The notes under the pieces were generated by a model. The model was not told the DNA's origin, searched no databases, and was given only the letters and a program-made list of their open reading frames with translations. A stretch of DNA of 64,000 nt from Nectonema munidae (lineage: Eukaryota; Nematomorpha; Nectonematoida; Nectonematidae), in NCBI GenBank assembly GCA_030549495.1, contig JAUIRK010000916.1, positions 1,432,539 to 1,496,538 on the forward strand, given 5' to 3'. Shown one piece after another: positions 21,881 through 32,815 of this stretch. Numbering within the stretch: position 1 is the first letter of the stretch; the number at the start of each line of letters is the position of its first letter. Position numbers and translations under genes: made by a program.

Positions 21881-22290
21881 GAATTATCACGATTAGCCAG
21901 AAAATATATGTCTGGAAAGAGTCCTTTATATTCTACAGTAGCAAAATATAATAAGTTTTCGTGATCAATAAACTTGGAAAAATAGGAAATTCTTCGCATA
22001 TAACGTGGATCATTTTTTAATCTGGAATAATACCTAACAACAATAATTTTCGCTTCACTTTTTCTGTCATTCCTAAGGTCAATAAAAGTACATAAACGAT
22101 CATCATAGAACCATTACGCACCCAGGCCCCGCAATAATCACAAAATACTCGCATTGAAGGATCAATACGAATTTTGAAGCAAACATTTTCTTTAAGTCCT
22201 TTAGGTATCTGTTCATGAACCAATGTATCAGGATTTAATATGAAGGTAAACCATTCATTTTTCGAAATAAAATTACTTACTTTCATGCAT
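21881..22290 (-). pseudogene. Unidentified coding-like region with one apparent frameshift
   Basis: Minus strand. Frame one, from an ATG at 22,286, has a typical protein composition: EWFTFILNPDTLVHEQIPKG and then RVFCDYCGAWVRNG with a CxxC pair. At about 22,095 the coding character moves to another frame and continues as YDDRLCTFIDLRNDRKSE and SRLKNDPRYMRRISYFSKF up to a good splice donor GTAAGC after 21,881. A single-base slip at 22,095 would explain both. I do not recognise the family. It lies on the same strand as the PHAX-like gene, downstream of its last exon, so it is probably a separate gene or gene relic. Confidence 0.45.
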
Positions 22291-23180
22291 CTGTTTTGAT
22301 TGCATCAGTGTTGAAATTACATATGTTCAAAAAATAGAACTCAGATTACATGTTCAAAAATATTTAAATTAATCATGAAATTAAAATAGATCACCTTGAA
22401 ATTAAAAGATTTGAATTTCTAGTTAAAATAATTAAACGACGACCAATAACTTTAATTAAAATCAAATACTAAATTCTAAAGAACTCAATACCGAATCTAA
22501 AATATATAAAATCCAGATCTTTTCTTATCCCATCTATCCAAAAAATTGAACACAAACCACAAATTTTGGATTGTGGAATTTTTATCAATTTAAATAGTAA
22601 AAACAAATATATCAGAAAGTCTCATTGGCGAAAAAAACTTGTTCACAGCCAAACGCATTATAAAGTTGGAATTGGTAATAAGGTTTACTCAAATCATAAG
22701 GAAAATAAAATCTTTCAATAAGTTTAAAAATTGGTAAAAAGGCCTTTGTCTCGTTCTGTACCCTAATGCTTTTGATAAGATCACTACTAGCATCCTACAC
22801 ACCGTCTTAAATAATGAGGAACAGTCTTTCATCATCATCATTCTTTAAAACTAAATGATATAACTTTTCTTTAAACTAATAATAGCCTTTTGCTTTTTAA
22901 TTTTGATTAGTGCACCCACTTTCTAATTTTTTTATCCACACGTACACCCTTTTTTCAAACGCATCCTAATGAAATCTTTTCATTTTCCCATTTCTTCGCC
23001 TTTATTCTGTTTTGTGCTTGATGTTTGTGAGATTAGGGAAGACTGACATATTTTGAGCAAGGATTTAAAATGGAAAAATATAAATAAAATTCGTCATTAA
23101 ATTTTTTAATCATTATTTATTCGGAAAATATTCAAAGTGTAGCATTTTAATAATGATATGGAAGAAGAAGAAAAAAATCT
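22291..23180. other. Spacer downstream of the PHAX-like gene, no gene seen
   Basis: A+T-rich, no open frame of interest. It is where the 3' UTR and poly(A) site of the PHAX-like gene should lie (minus strand, below 23,181). No signal is decisive. Confidence 0.35.
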
Positions 23181-23257
23181 TTAAACTTGAGCAGGTTCGG
23201 TTATATTCTGTATCTCACAAATTTCAATTTCGTTAATTTGACTAGATTCATTATCAT
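23181..23257 (-). CDS. PHAX: PHAX-like gene, exon e (last exon)
   Basis: The acceptor TTATTTTCAG precedes ATGATAATGAATC. The first two bases complete the codon left open by exon d (one base), and the frame runs DNESSQINEIEICEIQ to a TAA at 23,183-23,181. The short acidic C-terminal tail fits PHAX, whose end is acidic and poorly conserved. The assignment rests on splice phase and position rather than on sequence similarity. A duplicate in copy A, if any, would be left of the window. Confidence 0.7.
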
Positions 23258-23352
23258 CTGAAAATAAATTATATTAATATTACTTTATCAATACTTACAA
23301 TTTCAATTAATTGATGGTTGGTCGAGAGTGAAATACGTCTGCCTATATGGGA

Positions 23353-23490
23353 TTAACCCTCTCCTGACCAGAAAAATCAGACGATATTTATTAAAAAGCA
23401 GAAGATTCATATACAAAACTAGTTGAAAAAGCAGACGAAGGTAAAATTATTTATGTCTCATATCTGATACACTGGTCACGAAAGGGTTAA
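23353..23490. mobile_element. TTAA-flanked MITE, piggyBac-like
   Basis: A 138-bp element with TTAA at both ends. The left arm TTAACCCTCTCCTGACCAG and the right arm (reverse complement TTAACCCTTTCGTGACCAG) match at 16 of 19 positions. The interior has CAGACGATAT, AAAAAGCAGAAGATT and AAAGCAGACGA, shared with the MITEs at 1,072 and 32,690. It lies in the PHAX-like intron between exons d and e and has no coding capacity. Confidence 0.75.
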
Positions 23491-24042
23491 GAAAAAGACA
23501 ACATTGTTTTGTCAAATTATGAAAAAACATTCTGCATTTTTCGAACTGGAAAATGATTCCTCAAATGAGAATTCATACACATTGTTTTGAAACACAGTTC
23601 ATGAAGCTAGTAATGATATTCTAGCGGTCCTATGTTTTGATTGAGGTAAATAAATACTTCAAAGTGGCATGATGAGTAAATGCCCGTCATCTTAAAATGT
23701 CTCCTCATCGTTTACGTATTAAGACTTCTCTTTTCCTGCAACAAATAATAATAAAAAAATTAATATTAAAAAGTGTCTTTAATCCATTTCATCCAGGAGA
23801 AGCCGATGAGATTAATTACTTTGATATACAAATAGTAGGGTAAAATCAAGAAAGCGTCTGCATCAGTTTGAACTGACGATGGTATCATATGGGTTAAATT
23901 AAATAAGGCCCATTTAACCAGAGAAAAATTACTAATTTATCCTCCGCAACTTTGTAAACTATTGTATTAGCTTATCTCATTAAAAACAGTGTAATATAGA
24001 TCAATCATAAAGAAGTAAAAAGGATGCGCTAAAAAATATTAC
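23491..24042. other. PHAX-like intron d-e, remainder, no feature
   Basis: Ordinary A+T-rich intron sequence. I see no gene or repeat. Confidence 0.35.
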
Positions 24043-24199
24043 GCAGAACATGCGATGTCTTGGTTTCGGTGTTCTTATTTTTCGCTTCATGAAATTCAGG
24101 ATTGTAGAAGAGCTTGCGACGCGTTTCTCGCGGAATACTGTTATCGGTTCGAATGCATGTAAAAAATGTGCCACCAAATGATCTTTTACGGGCATTGTC
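24043..24199 (-). CDS. PHAX: PHAX-like gene, exon d (GG motif of the RNA-binding domain)
   Basis: The acceptor CTCTTTTTCAG leads into NARKRSFGGTFFTCIRTD, then IPRETRRKLFYNPEF and EAKNKN. This is the best-conserved block of PHAX: the (R/K)RxxGG(T/V)F motif of the RNA-binding domain, then the ISEEQIKxIFY-like helix and a basic stretch. The exon starts in phase 0, which fits the phase-0 end of exon c. With donor GTAATA at 24,042 it leaves one base that exon e completes. The frame alone would end at a TAG 12 bases past the donor. Length 157 nt. Confidence 0.85.
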
Positions 24200-25214
24200 C
24201 TGAAAAAGAGATACTCAAAATTATACCATATAATTTGAACGAACGAGTAAAAAATGGCAGGAATATAACTCCATTTTAATTATAATTGGATTAAGTTTGT
24301 TTTTATTTAGTCTAAAAGGATTATAAAAATGTTACTTTTTTCAAAATCCTTTAACTAAAGATTAAAATTTGTTCAAAAAATTAAAACCATAGTAAAAATA
24401 AAGTCTAACTTTTTAAATCAATTAAACAAGTACATCTTGAAGAATTTATTTTTTGTACATTATTTTGTAGAGATTGAAAGCTGTTTGGATGGCATGTAAA
24501 CTTCCTTTACGAGTTAATCTTTTATAAAATATGAAAGTTAAATTTTCAAGTTTTTTCAATAAATTTACTTTAATAGTTTTTAATGATGTCTTTTTACTGA
24601 TGAAGGGGTGAAAATAAACCCTAACTGAATTCAAACTCTTGTACAGAATCAATTTATGAGATTTTAGATTTACTAAGTCCTTGTTTGATCACAACACTGC
24701 AACATATTAAGTTGATAATTTAGAAGTAATGTTTTTGCTAGCATATATTCATTATTTAAAGGGGTAAAGTAGAATATTTAGAAATAGCTTTGATTGTAAA
24801 CAACATCATTATAAGATTTTGCTAACTTCATAATTCTACTGATAACGGTGATTCTTTTAAAACAAGTCTCAATGAATGGAAAGATGTTTGTTTAGAATAC
24901 ATTGGAAGTCTTATATTAATTATGGAGAATGCAGAATTCAACATTACAAAAGGTTAATTTTCGTTGGCTTCCACGTTTTGTATTTGCCTACACGTTATCC
25001 ATTTTTAAACTTTTTGGTTATTAGATATGGGTGCCCTAGTGAACAATAATTGAAAGAGCGGATAATAGATAGGGCATTTAATAAAATTACAATATCTAAC
25101 TTATCAGAATATGCTGTGTTATTTGAACTAGTGATAATCGTGATTGTGGAGATAAAATAGTTCCATCAAACAACAATCTTAGAACAGATGAGTTACTAGT
25201 TCTCAAATGCATTG
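24200..25214. other. PHAX-like intron c-d, first part, no clear gene
   Basis: A+T-rich. A minus-strand open frame at 24,652-24,446 and a short plus-strand peptide near 25,127-25,237 (RTDELLVLKCIDFSD) look faintly coding but have no recognisable family. They may be old transposon debris. Confidence 0.3.
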
Positions 25215-25455
25215 ACTTTTCAGATAAAAAGAACTAAATACTTCAAAAAAATTTCCACTACCTTTTTAACACTTGTATAAGAATAAAAATCATGCTTTGC
25301 AATGATGCAACTGCGGTCTTTAGCAAAGTCTAAATAGTTAGTTTCAAAAGACAGCCCTCGTATAACGCCTCGATATTTTATAACAGGTGTAAAATCTCGA
25401 GAAGAAAGAGCATATACAACTTTGGTATTTTTGAGAGCGCCTTCTCGGTATACCT
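25215..25455 (-). pseudogene. Unidentified coding-like fragment cut by a hAT end
   Basis: The minus strand from about 25,455 encodes YREGALKNTKVVYALSSRD, YRGVIRGLSFETNYLDFAKD and HDFYSYTSVKKVVEIF without a stop for about 75 codons. The composition is more protein-like than the surroundings. It begins directly after the hAT-type terminus at 25,460, so its upstream part was displaced or lost. I do not recognise the family; a transposase fragment or a displaced host exon are both possible. Confidence 0.3.
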
Positions 25456-25459
25456 GTAG

Positions 25460-25500
25460 CAGGGGCGCACATTCAGGGGGCGACGCCCCCCCCCCCCAAT
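25460..25500. mobile_element. hAT-type terminus with G/C runs
   Basis: Starts CAGGGGCGCACATTC, then GGGGGCGACG and a long C run. G and C tracts face each other and could form a hairpin. The orientation is opposite to the termini at 580 and 7,671, so this is a left end. No partner right end was found before the LINE at 25.9 kb. Confidence 0.5.
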
Positions 25501-25899
25501 GTGATTTAAACGGGGCGAAAGAGCCTCCCTTCCCCTTCCCCAATAATTTTCCATTTTCTGAATTATATATTTTTTTTATAGTATTTATTAGTCTTGTTTG
25601 TCTTCTGAGTAGATTTTCGATATTATTTTTCTTGTTTTAAGGTTAAGTCTTAGAATGAATATTAAAAATCTTTTTTTTTTATTAACGTCCACTTCTTTGT
25701 TATAGTAATGCATGTTTGATCAAAGGCAGTAATGTAGCCAGTCATTTGAATAAGAGGCCATGTATTTTTGAGCAAGACAAATTTTTTTATAGCACATGGC
25801 TAAGAACTCTATAATTTAAAGCTTAAAATCTTTATTCCTAACTGTAACCAAGCCCGTCGATAAGGGGGAGGGCAAAAGAGCTAGGCCCTCTGGAATTTA
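25501..25899. other. Probable hAT-derived sequence, no gene
   Basis: Follows the terminus at 25,460. Near 25,855-25,895 there is a purine-rich AAGGGGGAGGGCAAAAGAGC stretch. No open frame of interest is seen. Confidence 0.3.
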
Positions 25900-25919
25900 T
25901 TTCGCACCTCTGAAACTCC

Positions 25920-28569
25920 TTTGAAATATATAAATGTAAACACTTCTGGTGTAAACTCACACCCAGAAATTACAATCAAAGAGCTAAACAAACCATTGAT
26001 TCCATGAAAAACAAATCTTCTAGCAGCCTTGACTTCATCTCCATTAAACACGTGAAGAAAGCCTACCACATACTACACCCTCATCTCCTCAACATATTTA
26101 ACGCCTGCCTCAGACTAAGCTATTTCCCAAATATTTGGAAAATATGTAAACTAGTGCTAATCCCCAAATCAAATCGAAACCACAATTCAATTAAAAACTG
26201 GCGACCAATTTCTCTATTACCAACCTTAGGCAAAATCCTTGAAAAAACTCTACGAAAACGCATGATCCACTACATCCTCAAAAATAACCTAATACACCCG
26301 AATCAATTCGCATATTTACCAAATAAAAGCACCGAATTGGCCCTATCTCGCCTAACCCTTTACCTAGAAAAAAACACTAAATAACCAGAATATCGCAACA
26401 ACCACATTTCTTGATATCGAAAATGCTTTCAACGCAGCATGGCACCCTGCAATCATCAAAAATCTCATTGACAAAAAATACCCCACATACATAATCAAAT
26501 TCATAAACAACTACCTTCAAAAGCGCATTCTCATCCTATTACATAACAACAATACATACATTCAGAAACTAACTCTATCCACTCCGCAAGGGGGTAGCCT
26601 ATCAGATATCCTATGGCTAATCCTCATCAACCCCATTCTTAATTTTATCAACTCAAAATCCGACTTTGCCCAATGCTACTCTGATGACATCTTATTCACC
26701 TTCTCAAATACACTACAACTAAACAACATCAATCGCACTGCTGATCTAATCACACAAATACAAACAATGGCCACCAACTACAAAGTCTCCTTCAACTCAA
26801 ACAAACTAAAACTTATACACTTCACACGAAAAAGAATAACTCCACTACCACTGAAACTAAACACATCAACAGCACTCACTCCTGAATCACACATAAAATA
26901 TCTAGGCGTCACATTTCAATCTAATCTAAAATTTACACTCTACCTCAAAAACCTATACACAAAACAATCACCAACCCTATTCTCTCTAAGAAAAGCTATC
27001 TCATATAAGTGGGGTCTTCATCCAAAAATCTCAAAGTAAATCTACAAATCTATCATACTTCCAGTCATGCAATATGGCTCACTTGCCTGGGGAAGCTCAC
27101 TCAAATTCCAAAACTCACTAACCCACCTCAACAAAATACACCGCCTATGCTTACTCACAATAACAAACGCATTTCACACTACTTCTACATCAAAACGTGA
27201 ATTTCTTACACATAATCTACCCTTACACCTAAACCTTAAGAAAAACATAATTAAAAAATATCTTACTACCTTCCACTCTACACCAGCTCCACATAACTTC
27301 ACGAACCTTTACTCAACTCACACCTCGCCTTCGCTCACCTTTTTCAATTCCCTTCTTGAACAATATATGCCACAACTTACTCACTACCAGGTTTTACCAC
27401 ACTTACACCCATACTCCCTAGTTCACCCATCGAAATCGACCCCATACTCAACTCACATATGCCACCACAAATTCTTAGCACTCAACACCAACGCAACTCA
27501 AATGCGCACCACCAACTCTCAATTTTTACCAACGGTTCAAAATCACGCAACAAAGCAACCGCTGCTTGCGCTTTTTTAATCACAATACAAGCACTCCTTT
27601 CTTCATACAACAAATGCAGACAGACAATAACACCTCCGCATATGAAACTGAAGCCCTAGCACTCCTAACATCATGCAACCATTGATAACCTAACCTTCTT
27701 TACATCCAAATTCAAGCACATAATATTTTTCACAGACTCACAAAACATAATAAAAGACCTACAACTTAACAGAAAAATTCCCCTTTCAACACTAAACCTA
27801 GCCAAGAAATTAATCAACCTTAGCAACCATTTCTCAATTAAACTTTTCTGGTACCCCGCCCATTCCTCCTCCTTTGAAAATTTTTTAGTAGATCTCTTAT
27901 GTAAATCCACATCCATAACATCACAACATTTCTTAAGCCACGCCCTCCCTCTATCCACTTTTGAAACATCCATAAATATCTCAACTACAAACGAATGGCT
28001 TTACTCAAATAACATACCTACCCCCTTATCCCAATTTGCACTAAATAAAAACATTACTCTTCATCGCAACATTATAAGATGGTTCACCTCACATTGCCCT
28101 TGTTACGCTTACTTCTACAACTTTAATTTGCACTCTAACCCTTTTTGCAGATTCGGCTGCCATTATATCGAAACTCCAATTCACATTATCCTCTATTGCC
28201 CAATATTCTCATCAGAACGAACCAAACTCATTGAAAAAACACATTTATATTTTAAAGATCTTCCCTCCTCTCTACTAAAATTCTTATCATATCCCAAAAT
28301 CATTCACCACATCTTTTTTCCTTAATACAATAGGACCATTACTCTCTACCCACCAACACTTAACTCCACCCTTATTAACACCTTGCATAATCATACACAG
28401 GCAACCTAATTTATACTCTTTCACCTCACCAAGCTTTCTTATTTCTACTTTAGATCCTAAACCCACTACCCATCCTTACAAATCCCCAAGTTAGCAATTG
28501 ATGCAAGCATATCAACCAACGTTGGAAAGTACTTAGTTATCTCATACCTACCTACCTACCTACCTACCT
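25920..28569 (+). mobile_element. RNase H-bearing LINE (I/Loa/R1 group), 5'-truncated and broken
   Basis: Plus strand. The reverse transcriptase starts at about 26,000: NWRPISLLPTLGKILEK, then ENAFNAAWH in place of the usual DxxxAFDxxxH, STPQGGSLSD, a YSDD motif (26,680-26,693, in place of YADD) and KYLGVTF. After breaks it continues with an RNase H domain (SIFTNGSKS, 27,511-27,537, then YETEALALL and FFTDSQNIIKDL) and a C-terminal CRFGC...ETPIHIILYCP zinc motif ending at 28,325. The 3' end is a (CTAC)n run at 28,545-28,569. Several frameshifts and stops; the endonuclease part is missing. The coding strand is rich in C and poor in G, unlike the other LINEs here. Confidence 0.85.
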
Positions 28570-29202
28570 TCAATTTATATTTAAATTCATGGCTGCATAC
28601 CTATCAATTCATAGACCCAAATCCTAACTAAATTTTCAAACAATTTACTTTACCGACTGAATATATGTGTAGGTAGATTGTGAAGATTATATAAGATGAT
28701 TCTTTGTTGTTCTGTGTTACTAATCAAGATTGGTAAATTTATTTTAAGCAACAATGAATTTCAGTACAGAGTAATACCAATTTTGATATGATCATGCTTG
28801 TCTTTAGAAAACAAACATGTTTAACCTTCGAACACCAAATATAAAATCGGTGCAACCAAAAATTAGGTTCCCTAAAGATTTACAAGAGAACATTTTTAGT
28901 TATGGTATAAAACCTTCACTTGGTTAGAGTATAAAATATCTAATAGATAGACTATACAGATAGACTGTGAGCTTTCAGAGCAATCTTTGCAAGTATAGGA
29001 CTCTCCCATTCCAATCAAAAAATCGCGATGTGATATTTCAGAAAAATATGTTTTGCACCTCCTCAATCATTACCCAAATCAATAAACCGTTGTTGAATTA
29101 AGAAGTCTTCTGAGGCCAGATTACTAATCGAGATTATAAACGGATTTTTGATAAAATGATAGTATTTTTCTAATTTTTATAGATTAAATAAAGAGAAATT
29201 TC
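28570..29202. other. AT-rich spacer, no gene seen
   Basis: Between the RNase H-bearing LINE tail and the hAT relic; probably the 3' portion of the hAT element. No open frame of interest is seen. Confidence 0.3.
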
Positions 29203-30345
29203 TTGGCATGCTACACGGTGTTTTATTGCTCCAGGACATTTTTATTAATGAAAATCTTTCATCAACAAATATGTTCGAAAATAAAGCAAAATTTTCCTTG
29301 TCAAAGAATGCAATTATTCCAGCTTCATTTCAAAAGATGTTATTTTTTTATCACAATGGAGTACTCTGTACTCTTTTCCTTGCAGCGCAAGGTTAAAGGA
29401 ATTCATATATTCAAATATGTTCACTAAAAATGATAGAAATATACGAAAACGGACCTCAGAAAATTCGACATGCATGTCTAGTTTGCATTCCAGAAATTGT
29501 TGAATTTCTTTCCATAGTATCGCTTGGAAAATTTTCCTTTAGAAAGCCACCTCACGTTTGAGTGCAGAAAGAGTTTTTCAAATCTGAAAACAAACAAGAT
29601 TTGAGGCATTTGCTTTAATGAAATACACTGTTTTAATGACTTCATTGAAAACATTTTTCAACTCATCGAATATGGTTTTATAGCTCGGAGCACTGGATAC
29701 CAATTATATCTGGAGATTTTTGCTTAGCCAGATTCCGACTTAATACCATGTGCTGTAAAATTTTTTATCACTTTGTCAAATGTTTTTCTTACAGTTGTTC
29801 TATTGCTGAGTTTCGCAAAATAAAAAATTGTCTACCAGGTTCTTGTCATATACATATTATACGTAAACACAAGGTTGAGATAACTTTGAAACATCAATCG
29901 TTTCATCAATCTGAGCAAAAAAGTTGAAAATAGAATTCCGAATCAATAAAACCACGTCTGACATGTCATCAAACATTTCTGCTATTCGCCTTCTAACAAT
30001 ATCGTTTGACAGGAAGATATGCTTTAACTTTACAACTTCAGAACTTAGCACATTCAATATATCTTTCCAGCAAGGTAATATCAACTGTTCCGATATTTTG
30101 TGGGACTTTTTACAACAGATATTTTTTGAAACTTGTCAAACCATACTTTATATTTTGCAAAATAAAAAATAGTTTTGTTTTTCGAACTCAAGTGCTTCAC
30201 TACCAGCGCAAGCTTCACTTGACGGGCTTTTAAAAAGTGGATGCTAACATTTCAGAACACAGAGGACACTTATGTTCCTCTTCCCCACCAGACTTTAATG
30301 CAGTAAAAGGAAATTTCAAGTGTGAGTCGTCATATTTCATTGTTT
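29203..30345 (-). pseudogene. hAT transposase relic (ZBED5/FAM200-like)
   Basis: Minus strand. At 30,340-30,240 there is a BED-finger-like start, KSGGEEEHKCPLCSEML. At 30,084-29,857 follows KLKHIFLSNDIVRRRIAEMF and then FFAQIDETIDVSKLSQP, which matches the LSNDTVxRRI...DESTD block with a catalytic Asp of hAT transposases of the ZBED5/FAM200 type. Further down come SNVRWLSKGK (29,563-29,534) and LALQGKEYRVLHCDKKI (near 29,395-29,345), again in family order. Many stops and frameshifts separate the blocks. No terminal inverted repeats are seen nearby, so this is an old relic. Confidence 0.75.
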
Positions 30346-30585
30346 AGCCATTAAAAAATAGAACTCAATTCAAGGACTAACTTATTTATTCTTTTTAAAT
30401 GTGATTTATTGGCAAAAATGGCAAATGACCAAATATGGGTGCATTATTTTGCGAAAAACGATTCGCTCAGTGTCCTGTTCTTGAAGGTTGATGCAATCAG
30501 AATTACAAACAAGGTCATTTGACTTTATAAAATCTGTACAGCTGTGGTGAGATTGAGGGCTTACAGTGCAAGTATAATGCCGGGC
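30346..30585. other. Sequence left of the tandem repeats, no gene
   Basis: Flanks the hAT relic. A minus-strand open frame crosses the following repeat and is judged accidental. Confidence 0.3.
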
Positions 30586-30900
30586 GTAACATCGTATGAG
30601 GTAGCAAAATATTAACAGAAAGTTTGATATTTTTTGATTTTTTAAAGAATATTTTTCGATTCTTTGATTACAGAATTTTATTTTGATTATTTGACAAATA
30701 TAATATTTAAAATCGTGCAAATTGCAAAGTATAGGTAATAACTTTTGTAACATCGTATGAGGTAGCAAAATATGAACAGAAAGTTTGATATTTTTTGATT
30801 TTTTAAAGAATATTTTTCGATTCTTTGATTACAGAATTTTATTTTGATTATTTGATAAAATATATTATTTAATATAGTGAAAAAATTTTTACCTTACTTC
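30586..30900. repeat. Tandem duplication, period 161 bp
   Basis: GTAACATCGTATGAGGTAGC begins at 30,586 and again at 30,747. The ~120 bp that follow are nearly identical in the two units. The second unit then leads into further partial copies of the GAGGTAT...AAATCTTACATCTAG motif at about 30,916 and 31,048. Confidence 0.85.
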
Positions 30901-30944
30901 ATATCTCCTCCCCTGAGGGGGTATCAAATCTTACATCTAGAAAA

Positions 30945-31250
30945 TATGAACGATAGGTTGGAGATGAATTATCGCGGTATACAGGTTGGAGATGAACCAT
31001 CGTAGTATACAGGTATAATGTACTTATGTAGCATCGTCTCCCCGAATGAGGTATATCAAATCTTACATCTAGCAGAATGTGAAAAGAAAGTTGAACATTG
31101 TCTCCCTAGTTATTTGTACATGGAATAGAAACCATCGGGGTAGTATACAGGTTGGAGATGAATCATCGTAGTATATAGTTTGGAGATGAATCATCGTAGA
31201 ATACAGGTTGGAGAAGAATCATCGTAATATACGGGTTGGAGATAACACGG
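30945..31250. repeat. Degenerate minisatellite, unit about 28 bp
   Basis: Repeats of AGGTTGGAGATGAATCATCG followed by TAGTATAC occur at about 30,956, 30,984, 31,149, 31,176, 31,205 and 31,233, with mismatches and an interruption of unrelated or partly repeated DNA at about 31,010-31,145. No coding function is seen. Confidence 0.8.
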
Positions 31251-31521
31251 AAGTTGTCTACCCGCGTTCAACCGTACAGGTTATGAGATTCTGTATCTAT
31301 TTATTTATAAATGCTTTGTTATAATAAACTTTATTTGCTTAATCTTCGTTCCTTAAAAAAATTTATTTTCAGCAATAAATGACTTATTTATAATTGTGAG
31401 TTTTTTGAATATACATTAAGTATCAATTATGTATTATTATTATTATGTATTCCCCAACTTGGGGACAAGGTGTAGTCAAAGAAGAAGACTATTTTTTGAT
31501 CTAAAGTCATTTAGTAAAATC

Positions 31522-31665
31522 TCGGTCAGCCAAATGTCCGTTCGGTCAATTGTCTGTTCTGTCAAATGTCTGTTCGGCCAAATTTACGTCGGTTAAATGT
31601 CCATTCGGTCAGATGTATGTCGGCCAAATGTCTGTCGGCCAATTGTCTTTCGGCAAAATGTCCGG
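31522..31665. repeat. Degenerate tandem repeat of a GGCCAAATGTCCGTTC-type unit
   Basis: About nine units of ~16 bp variants such as CGGTCAATTGTCTGTT and CGGCCAAATGTCTGTC. The unit echoes the GACATTT...CGCC theme of the inverted-repeat elements at 5,721 and 42,909, so it may be the iterated end of a related element. Confidence 0.7.
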
Positions 31666-32689
31666 GTACCAATGTCGAGTAATGATGGTAGTGTGTTTAT
31701 TGGACAAAAATTCTTTTATGATAAATTTTGAAAATTATTTTAATTTGACATTGTAAATTTATATGGATCTACCTTTGAATGACTAAGCAGAAATTATTAT
31801 GAGAAAACTTAAAAGATATTGATACATTTAGAATTGGATTAGCTTATATATACGAGATGTTAAAGCTTGCTTCATTCAATAAAATTATCTGGCACAAATC
31901 CAATTTTTACTAGGGCTTACCAACGGGAGGGAAAGATTCTCCTACTTTAGCAATTACTCTACATTGATTATTTTTAAACTACCCCAGATTTCTCAACTTT
32001 GTTTCGGTTCAATATATTGATGATATATTAGCTTTTTTTGATAAAAGTACTGATATTGACGATGCTTTCAAATTTCTTGATGAGATTACCAAATACAGGA
32101 GGAATCGTAATACTGATAATTCGATCCCATACTTAGACATCTCGTTTCAAACTCAAGCGAACAACTTATTTAAATCTTCAGAAAGACAAAAGACAAAGGA
32201 ATTACAATTAATTAAAACTCTGCACATTCTTTCAAAGTTAAGCAAGCATTAATTACTAATGAGTTATATCAAGTAGACCGACTTTGCAGTACATCTCAAC
32301 ATAAAGAAGATAAATTGAATTAAATTGAAAACAAATTCAAAAAGAATAATTTTCTAGAAAATTTTGTCAATTATTCCTTTGATACATATATGAATAATAC
32401 TAATAAAGATGCGATTGAATTTATTAGATACCTGTTTTTCGATACAAAGAAGGATAAAAAGAAAATACACAAAAAATCTTTTCAAGAAAGAAAATATTGA
32501 TGTAAATATTATAAACACTAGTATAGAATTTACATACCATATTTAGACCCAAAAATCATAGATGTGATGATAAGTGAAATATAATTGATAAAACTATATA
32601 CAAGCTCACATGTAATTTATACGGCGAATATTATATTGGAGAAATAAACCCACCAGTAATATTCAGGCTTAGACAACATATTCATGACA

Positions 32690-32815
32690 TTAACCGGTTA
32701 TCGACATATGTCGACTTTACAAAAATAAATCGTCTGCATTTATTAATGCTTTTTAATACAAATCTTCTGCTTTACATTAGATATCGTCTGGTTATTGTGG
32801 CCGATAACGGGTTAA
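32690..32815. mobile_element. TTAA-flanked MITE inside the Penelope-like element
   Basis: A 126-bp element flanked by TTAA (32,690-32,693 and 32,812-32,815). Left end TTAACCGGTTATCG and right end CGATAACGGGTTAA are inverted repeats. The interior, read on the minus strand, shares CAGACGATAT and AAAGCAGAAGATT with the MITE at 23,353. The termini differ from those of the other two MITEs beyond TTAACC, so related interiors carry different ends. Confidence 0.75.

Noticed and set aside
24446-24652. Minus-strand 68-codon frame as an extra PHAX exon
   Set aside because: No PHAX similarity; exons c and d already join in phase without it.
30406-30768. A 120-codon minus-strand frame
   Set aside because: It runs through the 161-bp tandem duplication and is low-complexity; no coding signature.
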